From Serratia symbiotica (Periphyllus acericola) (GTDB lineage Bacteria; Pseudomonadota; Gammaproteobacteria; Enterobacterales; Enterobacteriaceae), in NCBI RefSeq assembly GCF_964019515.1, contig NZ_OZ026452.1:124001-188000 (forward strand): a stretch of 64,000 nt of DNA, written 5' to 3'. A program made the translations under genes and the position numbers. Of the stretch, positions 21,027-31,285 are shown piece by piece; the first letter of the stretch is position 1, and the number at the start of each line of letters is the position of its first letter. The notes under the pieces are model-generated. The model did not search any database, was not told where the DNA came from, and worked only from the letters and a program-made list of their open reading frames with translations.

Positions 21027-21654
21027 ATGGCCGCTATCCATCTACGGCCGACAGTGCCGGACGACAAGAATGTAGTTTGGCACCCGCATGCGGTGACACG
21101 AGTAGATCGTGAAGCCTGCAACGGCCATAAGGGTGCGCTGCTGTGGTTTACCGGGCTGTCCGGTTCGGGAAAATCCACTTTTGCTGGTGCGTTGGAACAG
21201 GCGTTGCATGCGCTGGGTATCAGTACCTATCTGTTAGACGGCGATAACGTGCGCCATGGCCTGTGCGGTGATCTGGGCTTTCTGACGATGATAGGCGGGA
21301 GAATATCCGCCGGGTCGGCGAAGTGGCTAAGCTGATGGTCGATGCAGGGCTGGTGGTGCTGACGGCGTTCATTTCACCCCACCGCGACGAACGGCAAAAA
21401 ATACGCGAAATGTTCAACGTTGCGAGCTTTATTGAGGTGTTTGTTGATACCACACTGGCAATTTGTGAAGCGCGCGATCCGAAGGGATTGTATAAAAAAT
21501 GCGCGCCGGTGAGCTGCGAAGTTTCACCGGAATTGATGCGGTTTTCGAGGCACCGCAACAGCCTGACATTCATTTGGATGGCCAACAATTGGTAACAAAC
21601 TCGATTGCGCAATTGTTATACTTACTGCGTGATAAGACTATCATCGAACCCTGA
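21027..21654 (+). pseudogene. cysC: cysC, adenylylsulfate kinase, broken by frameshifts
   Basis: CysC phosphorylates APS to PAPS. The P-loop [18 protein letters not shown] is intact. A one-base loss near 21283 interrupts [20 protein letters not shown], and a second single-base change near 21500 interrupts GLYKKARAGELRNFTGID. The remaining frame runs on to a normal end ([11 protein letters not shown]) at 21654. The lesions are small, so loss is younger than the deletions in cysD and cysN. Confidence 0.92.
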
Positions 21655-21658
21655 ATTT

Positions 21659-21691
21659 AAAAAGCATTTGGTGTTTGCGCCAAAGGCTTTT
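21659..21691 (+). terminator. Hairpin after cysC
   Basis: AAAAGC...TTTGG pairs with CCAAA.GGCTTTT around an eight-base loop, giving an A/T-flanked stem and T-run typical of a Rho-independent terminator. It sits 5 bases after the cysC stop. Confidence 0.55.
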
Positions 21692-21696
21692 ACGTT

Positions 21697-21850
21697 AAGA
21701 ACCTATCCCAATAGGTGTAGATTGTTGCAGCCAGTTTGGATCAGGACAGCGCTCAACTACCGGCGTCCGGCGTATATAGAAAGTCCATGAGGAGGGTGAG
21801 CACTGCTCAGCAAAAATGGCAAATAAAATAGCCTAAAGGGATAGGCTCTT
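21697..21850. repeat. 154-bp intergenic repeat with AGCCTATCCC ends, copy 1
   Basis: Starts AAGAACCTATCCCAATAGG and ends with the near-inverse AAGGGATAGGCTCTT. The interior includes GCAGCCAGTTTGGATCAGGAC, reduced below that in related copies, and GGGTGAGCACTGC. A related, oppositely oriented copy lies at 48159-48311. Both are intergenic and without a frame. Similar elements are, as I recall, common in Serratia and Pantoea. Confidence 0.65.
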
Positions 21851-21966
21851 CGCTTTTAAACGCAGGAGATACTTATCTGCGGGCTAAATTGGTACTGAAA
21901 GCCGCTCTTAGTGTAGAGTACAACGAGAAGTTGTGGGATGATTAGGCGGTTTTTCAGGGGACGGGA

Positions 21967-22287
21967 ATGGGAAAACTTACGCTGCTATTGCTGGCCTTGC
22001 TCAGTTGGTTACAGTATTCACTGTGGCTGGGCAAAAATGGTATTCACGATTATGCGCGAGTCAATGAAGACATTGTGGCTCAACGGGGCAACAATGCTAA
22101 ATTGAAAGCGCGTAACGATCAGTTTTTTGCCGAAATTGACGATTTGAACGAGGGCCAGGAAGCGCTCGAAGAGCGTGCGCGTAATGAGCTGGGCATGATC
22201 AAGCCTGGTGAAACTTTCTATCGTCTGGTTCCCGACCAATACAAACGCTATGCGGTTTCCCCTTCGCAGACCAACGTGCAAAAATAG
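21967..22287 (+). CDS. ftsB: FtsB, cell division protein
   Basis: 106 codons. A single transmembrane helix at residues 3-20 ([19 protein letters not shown]) is followed by a periplasmic leucine-zipper coiled coil (residues about 28-70) and the motif [21 protein letters not shown]. FtsB joins FtsL and FtsQ in the divisome. It lies three bases upstream of ispD, as in relatives. Intact. Confidence 0.96.
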   Translation: MGKLTLLLLALLSWLQYSLWLGKNGIHDYARVNEDIVAQRGNNAKLKARNDQFFAEIDDLNEGQEALEERARNELGMIKPGETFYRLVPDQYKRYAVSPSQTNVQK

Positions 22288-22290
22288 CGC

Positions 22291-22998
22291 ATGAATCATC
22301 CTGCGAAAACCTTGCCATCGGTCACTGCTGTCCTGCCAGCTGCCGGTACTGGCAGCCGCATGCAGGCTGATTGCCCAAAACAGTATTTAACCATCGGCCA
22401 TCGCAGCATTCTTGAACACGCTATCGATGCGTTGCTGCGCCATCCGCGCATTCAACGGGTCATAGTCGCTATCAGCCTTGGAGACCAACAGTTTGAGCAG
22501 TTACCAATTGCCGCTGATCCCAGGGTAAGTGTCACCATTGGTAGTCGGCAGCGCGCTTATTCAGTGCTGGCTGGCCTACAATTGGCGGGTGATGTGCAAT
22601 GGGTGTTGGTACATGATGCGGCGCGCCCTTGCTTGCACGCCGACGATCTTACACGCTTACTGGAAATTACGGAACACAGTAAAGTTGGTGGCATTCTCGC
22701 CGCGCCAGTGCGCGATACCATGAAGCGTGCTGAGCCTAGCCTAGGCACCATTTCCCATACCATTGAACGCCAGGAACTGTGGCATGCGCTGACGCCGCAG
22801 TTGTTCCCGCTGGCGTTACTCAAGTATTGCCTGCAACGTGCGCTGGATGACGGCGTGACCATCACCGACGAGGCATCGGCGCTGGAGTATTGTGGTTATC
22901 ATCCGTTGCTGGTGAGTGGGCGTTCGGACAATATTAAAGTAACTCTGCCAGAGGATCTGACGCTGGCCACGTTTTATTTGACTCAGTTGGACAACTAA
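22291..22998 (+). CDS. ispD: IspD, MEP cytidylyltransferase
   Basis: 235 codons. Transfers CMP to methylerythritol phosphate in the non-mevalonate isoprenoid pathway. The CTP-binding motif [17 protein letters not shown] is near residue 14, VHDAARPCL near residue 108, and the late [11 protein letters not shown] motif is present. First of the ispD-ispF-truD-surE-pcm series. Intact. Supplies precursors for the retained ubiquinone pathway. Confidence 0.96.
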   Translation: MNHPAKTLPSVTAVLPAAGTGSRMQADCPKQYLTIGHRSILEHAIDALLRHPRIQRVIVAISLGDQQFEQLPIAADPRVSVTIGSRQRAYSVLAGLQLAGDVQWVLVHDAARPCLHADDLTRLLEITEHSKVGGILAAPVRDTMKRAEPSLGTISHTIERQELWHALTPQLFPLALLKYCLQRALDDGVTITDEASALEYCGYHPLLVSGRSDNIKVTLPEDLTLATFYLTQLDN

Positions 22999-23008
22999 GG
23001 AGCGCAGT

Positions 23009-23485
23009 ATGCGTATCGGTCACGGTTTTGACGTACATAAATTCGGTGGCGAAGGGCCGCTGGTGATCGGTGGTGTTCGCATCCCTTACAAAAACGGTTT
23101 ACTAGCCCATTCAGACGGTGATGTTACCCTGCACGCGGCGACGGATGCCCTATTGGGAGCGGCAGGGTTGGGGGATATAGGTAGGCTGTTCCCTGATACT
23201 GATCAGGCGTTTAAGGGCGCAGATAGCCGGGAACTGCTGCGCCAAGCCTGGAAGCGTATCCGCGCCAAAAAAGGTTACCGCTTGGGCAACCTGGATATTA
23301 CCATTATTGCCCAGGCACCGAAGATGGCACCATACATCCCGCAGATGTGCATTTTCCTGGCAGCAGATCTGCAATGCCATACAGATGATGTTAACGTCAA
23401 GGCCACCACCACCGAACAGCTCGGTTTTACTGGGCGCGGCGAAGGCATTGCCTGCGAAGCCGTCGCTTTACTGATCAAGGAATAG
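23009..23485 (+). CDS. ispF: IspF, MEcPP synthase
   Basis: 158 codons. Cyclises the CDP-methylerythritol phosphate intermediate. The zinc ligands are in [11 protein letters not shown] and [13 protein letters not shown]. The C-terminal [18 protein letters not shown] is characteristic. A GGAG site precedes the ATG. Intact and adjacent to ispD. Confidence 0.97.
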   Translation: MRIGHGFDVHKFGGEGPLVIGGVRIPYKNGLLAHSDGDVTLHAATDALLGAAGLGDIGRLFPDTDQAFKGADSRELLRQAWKRIRAKKGYRLGNLDITIIAQAPKMAPYIPQMCIFLAADLQCHTDDVNVKATTTEQLGFTGRGEGIACEAVALLIKE

Positions 23486-23489
23486 CTGC

Positions 23490-24541
23490 ATGGATATGGC
23501 CAATCTGATCTGGCTGCACGGTCGGCCACAGAGCATCAGCATGCTGAAAGCGAACCCAGAAGACTTCGTGGTGGTGGAGGAGTTTGGATTTGAACCGGAC
23601 GGCGAAGGCGAACACGTTTTGGTTAACATCCGCAAAACAGGCTTTAACACCCAGTTCGTGGCGGATCACCTGGCGCGCTTCGCTGGCATCCATGCCCGCT
23701 CCGTCGGTTACGCAGGGCTAAAAGATCGCCACGCGGTGACTGAACAATGGTTCTGCTTGCATCTACCGGGTAAGAAAACGCCTGATTTCTCGCAGTTTGC
23801 GCTCGAGGGCTGCGAAGTGTTGGCTTGCGCCCGTCACCTGCGCAAAATGCGCATCGGCACGTTGAAAGGCAACGCCTTTACGCTAATATTGCGTCAAATT
23901 TCTGATGGTGATGACGTTGAACAGCGTTTGCGGGCGATTGCCAGCGGCGGTGTGCCGAATTACTTCGGTAGCCAGTGTTTCGGTCGCGGCGGTAATAACC
24001 TGGTGATGGCGCGGCGTTGGGCCAATGACGAAATTCGCGTCAAGGAGGCGCAGCAAGCGCAGCTTCTATCTTTCCGCCAGCCGTAGTGCGCTGTGCAATC
24101 ATATTGTCAGTCGCCGTCTGACTGATGGCCTGTCGCGTACCGTGTTGGCGGGCGATGCCCTACAGCTCAGTGGCTGCGGTAGCTGGTTCATTGCCAAAGG
24201 AGACGAGTTAGAGATGCTCCAGCAGCGTCTGGATGCTGGTGAGTTAACCATCCTCCGTTACCGGGGAACAGCGAACTAGGCACCGCAGGGGATGAGTTAA
24301 AATTTGAACAACAATGCTTGGCGGAACAGCCGGATTTGCTTACGCTTTTAAGGCGCGAGCGCGTTAAACCCGCTCGCAAGGCCCTGCTGGTGCAGCCGCA
24401 AAATATGCGGTGGAATTGGTGAATTGGTGGGATGATGTCACCGTTGAATTATGCTTCTGGTTGCCCGCAGGCTGTTTCGCCACCAGCGTTGTTCGCGAAA
24501 TCCTGCAGCAGGATAGCAATGATGCGGATATTGCTGAGTAA
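23490..24541 (+). pseudogene. truD: truD, tRNA pseudouridine-13 synthase, broken
   Basis: TruD modifies U13 of tRNA-Glu. The N-terminal two thirds are intact, including the catalytic Asp in [16 protein letters not shown] and [16 protein letters not shown] frameshift near 24045 precedes [23 protein letters not shown], a piece after SRRLTDG is shortened, another shift occurs near 24265, and a repeated GGTGAATTGGTG disrupts the frame near 24420. Homology runs on to the normal end ([16 protein letters not shown]...DIAE), overlapping the start of surE as in relatives. Confidence 0.9.
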
Positions 24542-25283
24542 TGATGATGGCATTACCGCGCCAGGCATTCAGGTGCTGGCGGCGGCGCTGCGGGAATTTG
24601 CCGATGTACAAGTGGTCGCACCGGATCGCAATCGCAGTGGTTCTTCCAATGCATTGACGCTGGAGTCGCCGTTGCGCACCTTGACGTTGGCCAATGGCGA
24701 TATTGCTGTACAGCAGGGTACGCCGACCGACTGCGTATTTCTGGGCGTTAATGCGTTGATGCAACCTGCACCAGATATCGTGGTTTCAGGTATCAACGCT
24801 GGTCCCAACCTCGGCGATGACGTTATCTATTCCGGCACAGTGGCGGCCGCCACGGAGGGACGCCATTTGGGTTTGCCCGCGCTGGCGGTGTCACTGAACG
24901 GCCAGCAGCACTATACAACTGCCGCTACTATTACCTGCCGCATATTGAGGGCGTTACAGCGTGAGCCGCTGCGTACGGGAAAAATACTGAATATCAATGT
25001 ACCTGATTTGCCGCTGGCGGCGATCAAAGGAATCCGCGTGACTCGCTGTGGCAGCCGCCATCCCGCCGATAAGGTGTTTTGTCAGCAAGATCCGCGTGGG
25101 CAGAACCTCTATTGGATTGGGCCACCTGGTGATAAGTTTGATACCGGGCCAGATACCGACTTCGCGGCAGTTGAACAGGGCTATGTGGCGATAACGCCAC
25201 TACAGGTGGATGTAACCGCCTACACGACTCAGGAGGTCGTGAAAACATGGCTAACCAATGTAAGGGTTAACGGGAAATGGTGA
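24522..25283 (+). CDS. surE: SurE, 5'/3'-nucleotidase
   Basis: 253 codons, the same as E. coli, from the ATG at 24522 ([17 protein letters not shown]). A longer frame from 24432 is only truD DNA read in another frame. The metal site is SNDDG with [22 protein letters not shown]. SurE is a stationary-phase survival nucleotidase acting on nucleoside monophosphates and short polyphosphates. It overlaps dead pcm by seven bases. Confidence 0.95.
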   Translation: MRILLSNDDGITAPGIQVLAAALREFADVQVVAPDRNRSGSSNALTLESPLRTLTLANGDIAVQQGTPTDCVFLGVNALMQPAPDIVVSGINAGPNLGDDVIYSGTVAAATEGRHLGLPALAVSLNGQQHYTTAATITCRILRALQREPLRTGKILNINVPDLPLAAIKGIRVTRCGSRHPADKVFCQQDPRGQNLYWIGPPGDKFDTGPDTDFAAVEQGYVAITPLQVDVTAYTTQEVVKTWLTNVRVNGKW

Positions 25284-25903
25284 ACAAGCGTATGCAAACT
25301 TTGCTGACGCAGCTACGCCAGCAGGGAATACTGGACGAACGGTTGCTACAGGCGATAGAGGCTGTGCCGCGTGAACGTTTTGTTGACGAGGCGTTTGAAC
25401 AGAAGGTCTATGAAAATACCGCGCTGCCTATCGGTTCAGGCCAGACTATTTAACAGCCTTATATGGTGGCGCGGATGACCCAACTGCTGAACCTTACGCC
25501 CACCTCACGGGTGCTAGAAATTGGCACTGGTTCCGGTTATCAAACCGCCATTCTGGCACATCTAGTACAACACGTTTGCTCTGTTGAACGCATTAAAGTC
25601 CTGCAATGGCAGTCCAAGCGCCGTTTTAAACAGCTCGATCTTTACAATGTCTCTACCCGCCATGGTGACGGCTGGCAGGGTTGGGCATCGCTTGGCCCAT
25701 TCGATGCGATTATCGTCACCGCTGCGCCGCCGGAAATTCCGCAGGCGTTAATGGAACAACAGGACGATGGTGGCATGCTGGTGCTACCACTGGGGGAACA
25801 AGCTCAAACCCTCAAACGTATCCAACGTCGCGGCAATGAATTTGCCATCGACAGCGTTGAAGCGGTGCGCTTTGTGCCACTGGTAAGAGGTGAACTGTCC
25901 TAA
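25277..25903 (+). pseudogene. pcm: pcm, isoaspartyl protein methyltransferase, one nonsense codon
   Basis: Repair enzyme that methylates isoaspartate in damaged proteins. The full 208-codon frame is present from ATG 25277, and the SAM motif [14 protein letters not shown] is intact, but Ser59 in the conserved GQTISQPYM motif has become TAA (25451-25453). Restart at ATG 25463 would lack this motif. The last codon ends at the edge of the IS630-like element, whose first bases supply the TAA stop. The expected nlpD and rpoS do not follow. Confidence 0.93.
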
Positions 25904-26970
25904 ATACCTGCGTTAAATAGTAGATCACTGAAGGAACTTAATTAGGTTTGAGCGATCTGATCAATCGCCAAACATCACAACCCCTCACAACCGGACTGAG
26001 TAATGCCGAACATAGCACCCATACCCCGACATGAACGACGTCAGATACAAAAAATTATCCAGAAAACACCAGATAAAAATTATGCCAGACGCCTTATCGC
26101 CATGTTGATGTTACACCGTGGCTACACGCTGAATTACCTAGGTAAAACCTTATGTGCCGCTGTCGGACGATGGGTTAATTTGTTCACATTGGGCGGCTAT
26201 GAAGGATTGGCAAGCCTTTCACCTGGACGCCCCCGAAAATGGCCCACGGAGGCGATGTTGAAGATGCTTGATTTGCTCGTTCAGCGTTCTCCATAGGACT
26301 TTGGCTATCTGCGCTCTCGGTGGAATACTGAGATGTTAACGATTGAAATTAATAAATTATTTAACTCAACGTTACATCCTGGCTCACTTCGGCGCTGGTT
26401 GCCGAGAGCCGGTATTGTGTGGCGTAGAGCGGCTGCAACATCCCGTCTTTTACGAAGATGAGGTAGACATCGATATGAACCCTAAAATAGGTGCTGACTG
26501 GCAGAAAAAGGGTCAACAAAAACGCATCACGACACCGGGACAGAATGAAAAGCATTACCTCGCGGGTGCCCTTTATGCAGGAACCGGAAGAGTTGATTAT
26601 GTCAGTGGAAACCATAAAAACTCGGGTTTATTCATTAGCCTGTTACGCAAGCTGAGAAGCACATACCGAAGTGCCAAAACCATTACGCTGATTGTCGATA
26701 ATTACATCATTCATAAGAGTAAAGAAACGTTGAGCTGGTTGCGGCGCAACCCGAATTTTATTGTCATTTATCAGCCAGTTTACTCTCCATGGGTAAACAG
26801 GATAGAGCTCCTATGGTTGGCTTTATATGAGACAGTCACACGCAATCACCGTTGCCGGACGAGATGGCAATTGCTAAAAAATATGGGTCATTTTATGAAA
26901 GCCGCCTCACCGTTACCAGGCAATAAACCTGGCTTAACGAAAGTGGAGCGGTATTAGGCGCAAGTATTTA
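25903..26970 (+). mobile_element. IS630-like element, near full length
   Basis: About 1068 bp between inverted ends TAAATACCTGCG and CGCAAGTATTTA, each with the TA expected of IS630/Tc1-type insertion. It lies directly after pcm, where nlpD-rpoS would be in relatives, and is followed by can, so it marks a rearrangement or deletion boundary. Confidence 0.85.
26003..26957 (+). pseudogene. IS630-like transposase, broken
   Basis: The N-terminal helix-turn-helix part (MPNIAPIPRHERRQIQKII to PGRPRKWPTEA) ends in TAG at 26297, the middle (DFGYLRSRWNTEMLTIEI) continues in frame, and a frameshift near 26455 precedes the DDE part. Catalytic motifs seen: EVDIDMNPKIGADW, LIVDNYIIHKSK and PWVNRIELLWLAL. 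Not functional as it stands. Confidence 0.85.
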
Positions 26971-27079
26971 GGTCGAATCCGTTCGGAAAAAATAGCATCG
27001 TTGTTCCGATTTCCAAATTGTGACGCTTGCCATATATTACCCATTAATGCAATATTTTCGTTACAGGTCAATAACCTAT

Positions 27080-27739
27080 ATGAAAGAAATCAAAACACTT
27101 ATCGCCAATAACCAGGCCTGGTCAGCCTGTATCAATAAAGAAGATACGAAATTTTTTGAACGTTTAGCTCAGTCGCAAAAACCCGTTTTTTATGGATAGG
27201 ATGCTCTGATAGCCGCGTTCCCGCAGAACGCCTAACCGGTTTAGAGCCAGGTGAGTTGTTCGTTCACCGCAACTTGGCCAACCTGGTGATCCACACCGAT
27301 CTCAACTGCCTGTCGGTTGTACAGTACGCCGTCGATGTGCTGGAGTGGAGGTTGAGCACATCATTATCTGCGGCCACCTAGGCTGCGGCGGCGTAAAAGC
27401 CGCAGTGGAGAACACAGAGCTGGGGCTGATCAACAACTGGCTGCTGCACATCCGCGATCTGTGGTACAAACACAGATCGCTACTGGGCGAATTTGCGCCG
27501 GAGCAGCGCCTCGACGTGCTGTGCGAGATCAACGTCATTGAACAGGTATATAACCTGGGCCATTCCACCATCATGCAGTCCGCTTAGAAACGCGGGCAGA
27601 AAGTAATGATTCACGGTTGGGTGTATAGCATTCAGGATGGCCGCCTGCGCGATCTGGATGTCACCGCTACCAGCCGTGAAAGCCTGGAGATGGGCTACCG
27701 CTTTGCGGTAGCCCCCTGCAGCAGGATAAAGGTTTATAA
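27080..27739 (+). pseudogene. can: can, beta-carbonic anhydrase, broken
   Basis: Interconverts CO2 and bicarbonate, and is needed for growth in air because bicarbonate feeds carboxylations. The start MKEIKTLIANNQAWSACINK is normal. A frameshift at about 27190 precedes [17 protein letters not shown], a 5-base duplication (GGAGT) at about 27340 precedes [16 protein letters not shown], and Trp becomes TAG near 27585. A small change near 27712 disrupts the last residues. The zinc ligands in GCSDSR and CGHLGCGG remain readable. Confidence 0.92.
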
Positions 27740-27776
27740 TCCCACTATCGGCGCGGCATACCACCCCCACAGCACA

Positions 27777-28313
27777 TTACTCGTCCAGCAACACCACTTT
27801 ACCGATGTAGGGCAGATGGCGGTAACGTTGGGCGTAGTCGATACCGTAGCCCACCACGAATTCGTCTGGGATCGAGAAACCCACGTACTCCACCGGCACG
27901 TCCACTTCACGCCTATCAGGCTTATCCAACAAGGTGCAGATCGCCAGTGAATTCGGCGCGCGTAACGCCAGGATTTCACGTACTTTATTCAGTGTATTAC
28001 CGGAATCAATGATATCTTCAACGATCAACACGTCTTTACCACGTATGTCTTCATCCAGGTCCTTGAGGATCAACACATCTCGGGTAGTGGACATGCCGCT
28101 GCCATAGCTGGAGGCAGTCATAAAATCGACTTCGTGCGGCACTGCGATAGCACGGCACAAATCAGCCATAAACATGAAGGAGCCACGCAGCAGACCGACC
28201 AGCACCATATCGCTGCCACTGTCGCGGTAATGTTCAGTGATTTTGCGGCCAAGTTCGACGATACGGGTATTAACTTCCTGCGTGGAAATTATTACGTCTA
28301 CAGTGTGTTTCAT
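27777..28313 (-). CDS. hpt: Hpt, hypoxanthine phosphoribosyltransferase
   Basis: 178 codons, as in E. coli. Salvages hypoxanthine (and guanine more weakly) to the nucleotide. The PRPP loop [17 protein letters not shown] is near residues 95-112, and the C-terminus [30 protein letters not shown] is conserved. Convergent with the dead can gene, the usual arrangement. Intact. Confidence 0.97.
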   Translation of the reverse strand: MKHTVDVIISTQEVNTRIVELGRKITEHYRDSGSDMVLVGLLRGSFMFMADLCRAIAVPHEVDFMTASSYGSGMSTTRDVLILKDLDEDIRGKDVLIVEDIIDSGNTLNKVREILALRAPNSLAICTLLDKPDRREVDVPVEYVGFSIPDEFVVGYGIDYAQRYRHLPYIGKVVLLDE

Positions 28314-28486
28314 AATGTATATATCTCACTGATTTTTATCAGTTAAATTTTTAATCGCTCTGCCATCTTCAGCAATTAGTGATACACCGATTGATATATG
28401 AATCATTGCACAAAGCCGAAATGATGCAAAAGCATTAGTACTATAGAGAAGAAGGCGGCGAGTATACCAGTTGTGGAGAGACATTA

Positions 28487-29432
28487 GGCGTTGTTGAATA
28501 AATCGAACTATCGAACTTTTGGCCGCTACGCGGCTCAGATCACTCTCCTTCTGTCAAAATAGCGATATTCCGTGGCCCAGCAAAAGTTCAACATCACCAA
28601 CTGGAAGGCGTACAACAACGCCCTTATCACTCGGGGTTCACTCACTTTCTCCGTGGATGAAACGGCACTTCACGCCTGGTACTGCGAGGCAAAACCTTCT
28701 CTGCGTGGTCGCCCACCACATTATTCCGATATGGCAATCACCAGCGTATTGATGCTGAAACGGATTTTCGGCCTGACACTTCGCGCCCTACAGGGCTTTG
28801 TCGACTCCATTGTCACACTGATCAAAGTGCCGTTGAACTGCCCGGACGACACCTGCATCAGTAAGCGGGCGAAGTCCGGCCATGTCCCGTTTAAAACACC
28901 AACGCCAGGTGAAATTGCGCACCTCGTTATCGACTCTAGCGGGCTCAACGTGTTGGGTGAAGGGGAGTGGATGGCAAAAAAACATGGTCAGGAAAAACGG
29001 CGGATCTGGCGAAAACTGCATTTGGCCGTAGATACAGAAACACATGAGGTCATCTGTGCTGACCTTTCCTTGAGCAATGTCACCGATATAGAAGCCTTCC
29101 CAGGTCTCATCCGTCAGAGGTACCGTAAAATCAAAGTCGCCTCGGCGGATCGGGCTTAGGATACGCGAGTGTGTGATGATGAGTTAAGGGGCAAGAAGCT
29201 CAAGGCGTTAATACCGCCCAGCAGCGGAGCCCGTTATTGGTCGGCAGACTATGCAGAGCGAAATCAATCGGTGGTGAACCAGCGCATTACCGGAGACAAC
29301 ACACGGTGGAAAAGTATCACAGGCTACCACCGACGTTCGATAGCGGCAACAGCGAGGTACAGAGTAAATCTGTGCATTAAACAAGATGCCGCTCGCCGGT
29401 ATGCCAGAAAGTGTACGCCTTGCCTGAAAGAG
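28487..29432 (+). mobile_element. IS903-like element, copy C, right end rearranged
   Basis: The left end GGCGTTGTTGAATAAATCGAAC starts at 28487 (here the motif TCGAACTA is duplicated). About 90 bases are deleted inside, near 29370. After the transposase stop the remaining right-end segment is inverted: it reads CTGAAAGAGTCCC...GGGCATCTTTCAG to about 29457, the reverse of the order in copies B and E. The right terminal repeat is missing. Confidence 0.85.
28572..29427 (+). pseudogene. IS903-like transposase, copy C
   Basis: From GTG 28572 (MAQQKFNITNWKAYNNAL) the frame is open to the TAG at 29157, the same Tyr-to-TAG change as in copies B and E. It then continues to RYRVN, where a deletion of about 90 bases removes the segment with KQLFGGHLSLRDYDGQ. 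It resumes with LCIKQDAARRYARKC-like out-of-frame sequence. Confidence 0.82.
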
Positions 29433-29733
29433 TCCCCTGAATGGGCATCTTTCAGCCAACGATTACTAAAATTTCTAAGATATTTGCGTCAAGGAGCTGT
29501 CAGCCGGGAACGGAACAACACCATAAATTTTGCAGCAAGAACAGATAATAGTTTAACGATTTACCACTTCCCTTTTCTCAGTAAGATAACTCAACGTTAC
29601 CAACCTAAAACCCTTCCCTTCGCGCACGGTCAAGCATTTCACCACGGCGCTGCCAGCAAGACGCAATAAAATTCAGTGCCTTTGCAGGCAAGTGTGGTAA
29701 CGTCTGCTGACGATGACCCAGTCTATTTTTACG
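29433..29733. other. Gene-free stretch upstream of yacC
   Basis: After the inverted IS end at about 29457 nothing recognisable is coded. It is A+T-rich and must contain whatever promoter serves yacC. No convincing promoter pair was identified. Confidence 0.4.
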
Positions 29734-30081
29734 ATGAAAAAAACAACGTTATTGCTGCTAATGCTTTCTATGCTGGGGTTCTCTAAGGCCAGTCTGGCGC
29801 TGAGTGACTTAGAAGTGGAAGATCTGGCCGATCTGACAGCGGTATTTATTTACCTGAAAAATGATTGTGGTTACAACTATTTACGGAATACCCAAATCAA
29901 ACGCGCTATCGTTTATTTCGCCGAACAAAATCGCTGGGATCTGAGCAATTATAATAACTACAATATGAATTTGCTGGGCGAAAACAGCTATCGCGATCTC
30001 ACTGGTATCGCTATCTCTACGCATAACAAGTGTAAATTGTTGGCACGCGACTCACTAAGCCTGCTGGCCTATGCCAACTAA
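29734..30081 (+). CDS. yacC: YacC family small secreted protein
   Basis: 115 codons from ATG 29734, the same length as E. coli YacC. An upstream ATG at 29713 would add seven residues ahead of the signal peptide. The signal peptide is KKTTLLLLMLSMLGFSKASLA. The mature part (LSDLEVEDLADLTAVFIYLKND, DLSNYNNYNMNLLGENSYRDLTGI, CKLLARDSLSLLAYAN) has two Cys that could pair in the periplasm. The family resembles secretion pilotins, and its role in E. coli is unproven. It is flanked by two IS903-like copies in opposite orientation. Confidence 0.88.
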   Translation: MKKTTLLLLMLSMLGFSKASLALSDLEVEDLADLTAVFIYLKNDCGYNYLRNTQIKRAIVYFAEQNRWDLSNYNNYNMNLLGENSYRDLTGIAISTHNKCKLLARDSLSLLAYAN

Positions 30082-30206
30082 TTCGGGTGCCTCCTGTTCA
30101 TTTCCTCTCTCCTACCTTGGCCTAAATCAGCCATGCTACCGGGCAGAGTGACGCTAAGATAATATCCCGCCTCTGTGATGTGGCATGGATGCGGGGTGCC
30201 CCTATG

Positions 30207-31113
30207 GGCGTTTTTGAATAAATCGGATTTGGAATTCGGATTTGGAATAGAGTCCCGTGAATGGGCATCTTTCAGGCAAGGCGTACACTTTCTGACATAC
30301 CGGCGAGCAGCATCTTGTTTAATGCACAGATCATGGCCAGCGCCTCTGCAACTTACCCATCATAATCTCGCAGCGACAGGTGACCACAAAATAGCTGTTT
30401 TACTCTGTACCTCGCTGTTGCCGCTATCGAACGTCGGTGGTAGCTTATGATACTTTTCCACCGTGTGTTGTCTCTGGTAACGCGCTGGTTCACCACCGCT
30501 TAATTTCGCTCTGCATAGTCTGCCGACCAATAACGGGCTCCGCTTTTGGGCGGTATTAACGCCCTGAGCTTCTTGCCCCTTAACTCATCATCACACACTC
30601 GCGTATCGTAAGCCCGATCCGCCGAGGCGACTTTGATTTTACGGTACCTCTGGCGGATAAGACCTGGAAAGGCTTCGGTATCGGTGACATTGCTCAAGGA
30701 AAGGTCAGCACAGATGACCTCATGTATTTCTGTATCTACGGCCAAATGCAATTTTCGCCAGATAAGCCGTTTTTCCTGACCGTGTTTTTTTACCTTCCAC
30801 TCCCCTTAACCCAACACGTTGAGCCCGCTAGAGTCGATAACGAAGTGCGCAATTTCACCCGGCGTTGGGGTTTTAAACGGGACATGGCCGGACTTTGCCC
30901 GCTTACTGATGCAGGTGTCGTCCGGGCAGTTCAACGGCACTTTGATCAGTGTGACAATGGAGTCGACGAAGCCCTGGAGGGCGCGAAGTGTCAGGCCGAA
31001 AATCCGTTTCAGCATCAATACGCGGGTGATTGCCATATCGGAATAATGTGGTGGGCGACCACGCAGAGAAGGTTTTGCCTCGCAGTACCAGGCGTGAAGT
31101 GCCGTTTCATCAT
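30207..31113 (-). mobile_element. IS903-like element, copy D, left end missing
   Basis: Inverted relative to copies A, B, C and E. The right terminal repeat is at 30207 onward (GGCGTTTTTGAATAAATCGG) and contains a 13-base tandem duplication (CGGATTTGGAATT twice). The element ends abruptly at about 31113 inside the transposase, about 170 bases short of its left end, at the start of an unidentified coding fragment. Confidence 0.85.
30272..31112 (-). pseudogene. IS903-like transposase, copy D
   Basis: Truncated at its N-terminus by loss of the left IS end. A Glu-to-TAA change occurs after SSGLNVLG near 30809. Unlike copies B, C and E, it keeps the Tyr codon in SADRAYDTRVCDDEL and so has the ancestral state at the shared TAG site. 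C-terminal motifs such as MQSEIKRW-region residues are partly decayed. Confidence 0.8.
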
Positions 31114-31200
31114 AATTATATTGAGCAAATCATGCTTGGCGATTATCCTCAGGCCTTACAGAATACCGTCATTGAAAGCATGGGGGCGTTTGAGAAACAT
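31114..31200 (+). pseudogene. Unidentified 3' gene fragment
   Basis: Emerging from the truncated IS903-like copy, one frame reads YIEQIMLGDYPQALQNTV then IESMGAFEKHKE before a strong hairpin. The composition is protein-like and helical. I do not recognise the family. It looks like the last ~30 residues of a gene whose front was removed together with the IS end. Confidence 0.35.
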
Positions 31201-31202
31201 AA

Positions 31203-31240
31203 AGAATGCCGCAACGTTATCCGTTGCGGCATTGTTAAAA
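31203..31240. terminator. Strong bidirectional hairpin between the fragment and tsgA
   Basis: AATGCCGCAACG and its exact complement CGTTGCGGCATT (31205-31216 and 31222-31233) flank a 5-base loop, with A-rich sequence on the left and a short T/A tract on the right. Well placed to end both the plus-strand fragment and minus-strand tsgA. Confidence 0.75.
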
Positions 31241-31285
31241 GCGTTTTTGACAAGCAATACGCCTTGTTATCTCTGATACTACCGA

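Noticed and set aside
24432..24521. Longer start for surE at an upstream ATG
   Set aside because: This part is the truD C-terminus read in another frame. The conserved SurE start is at 24522 and gives the exact family length.
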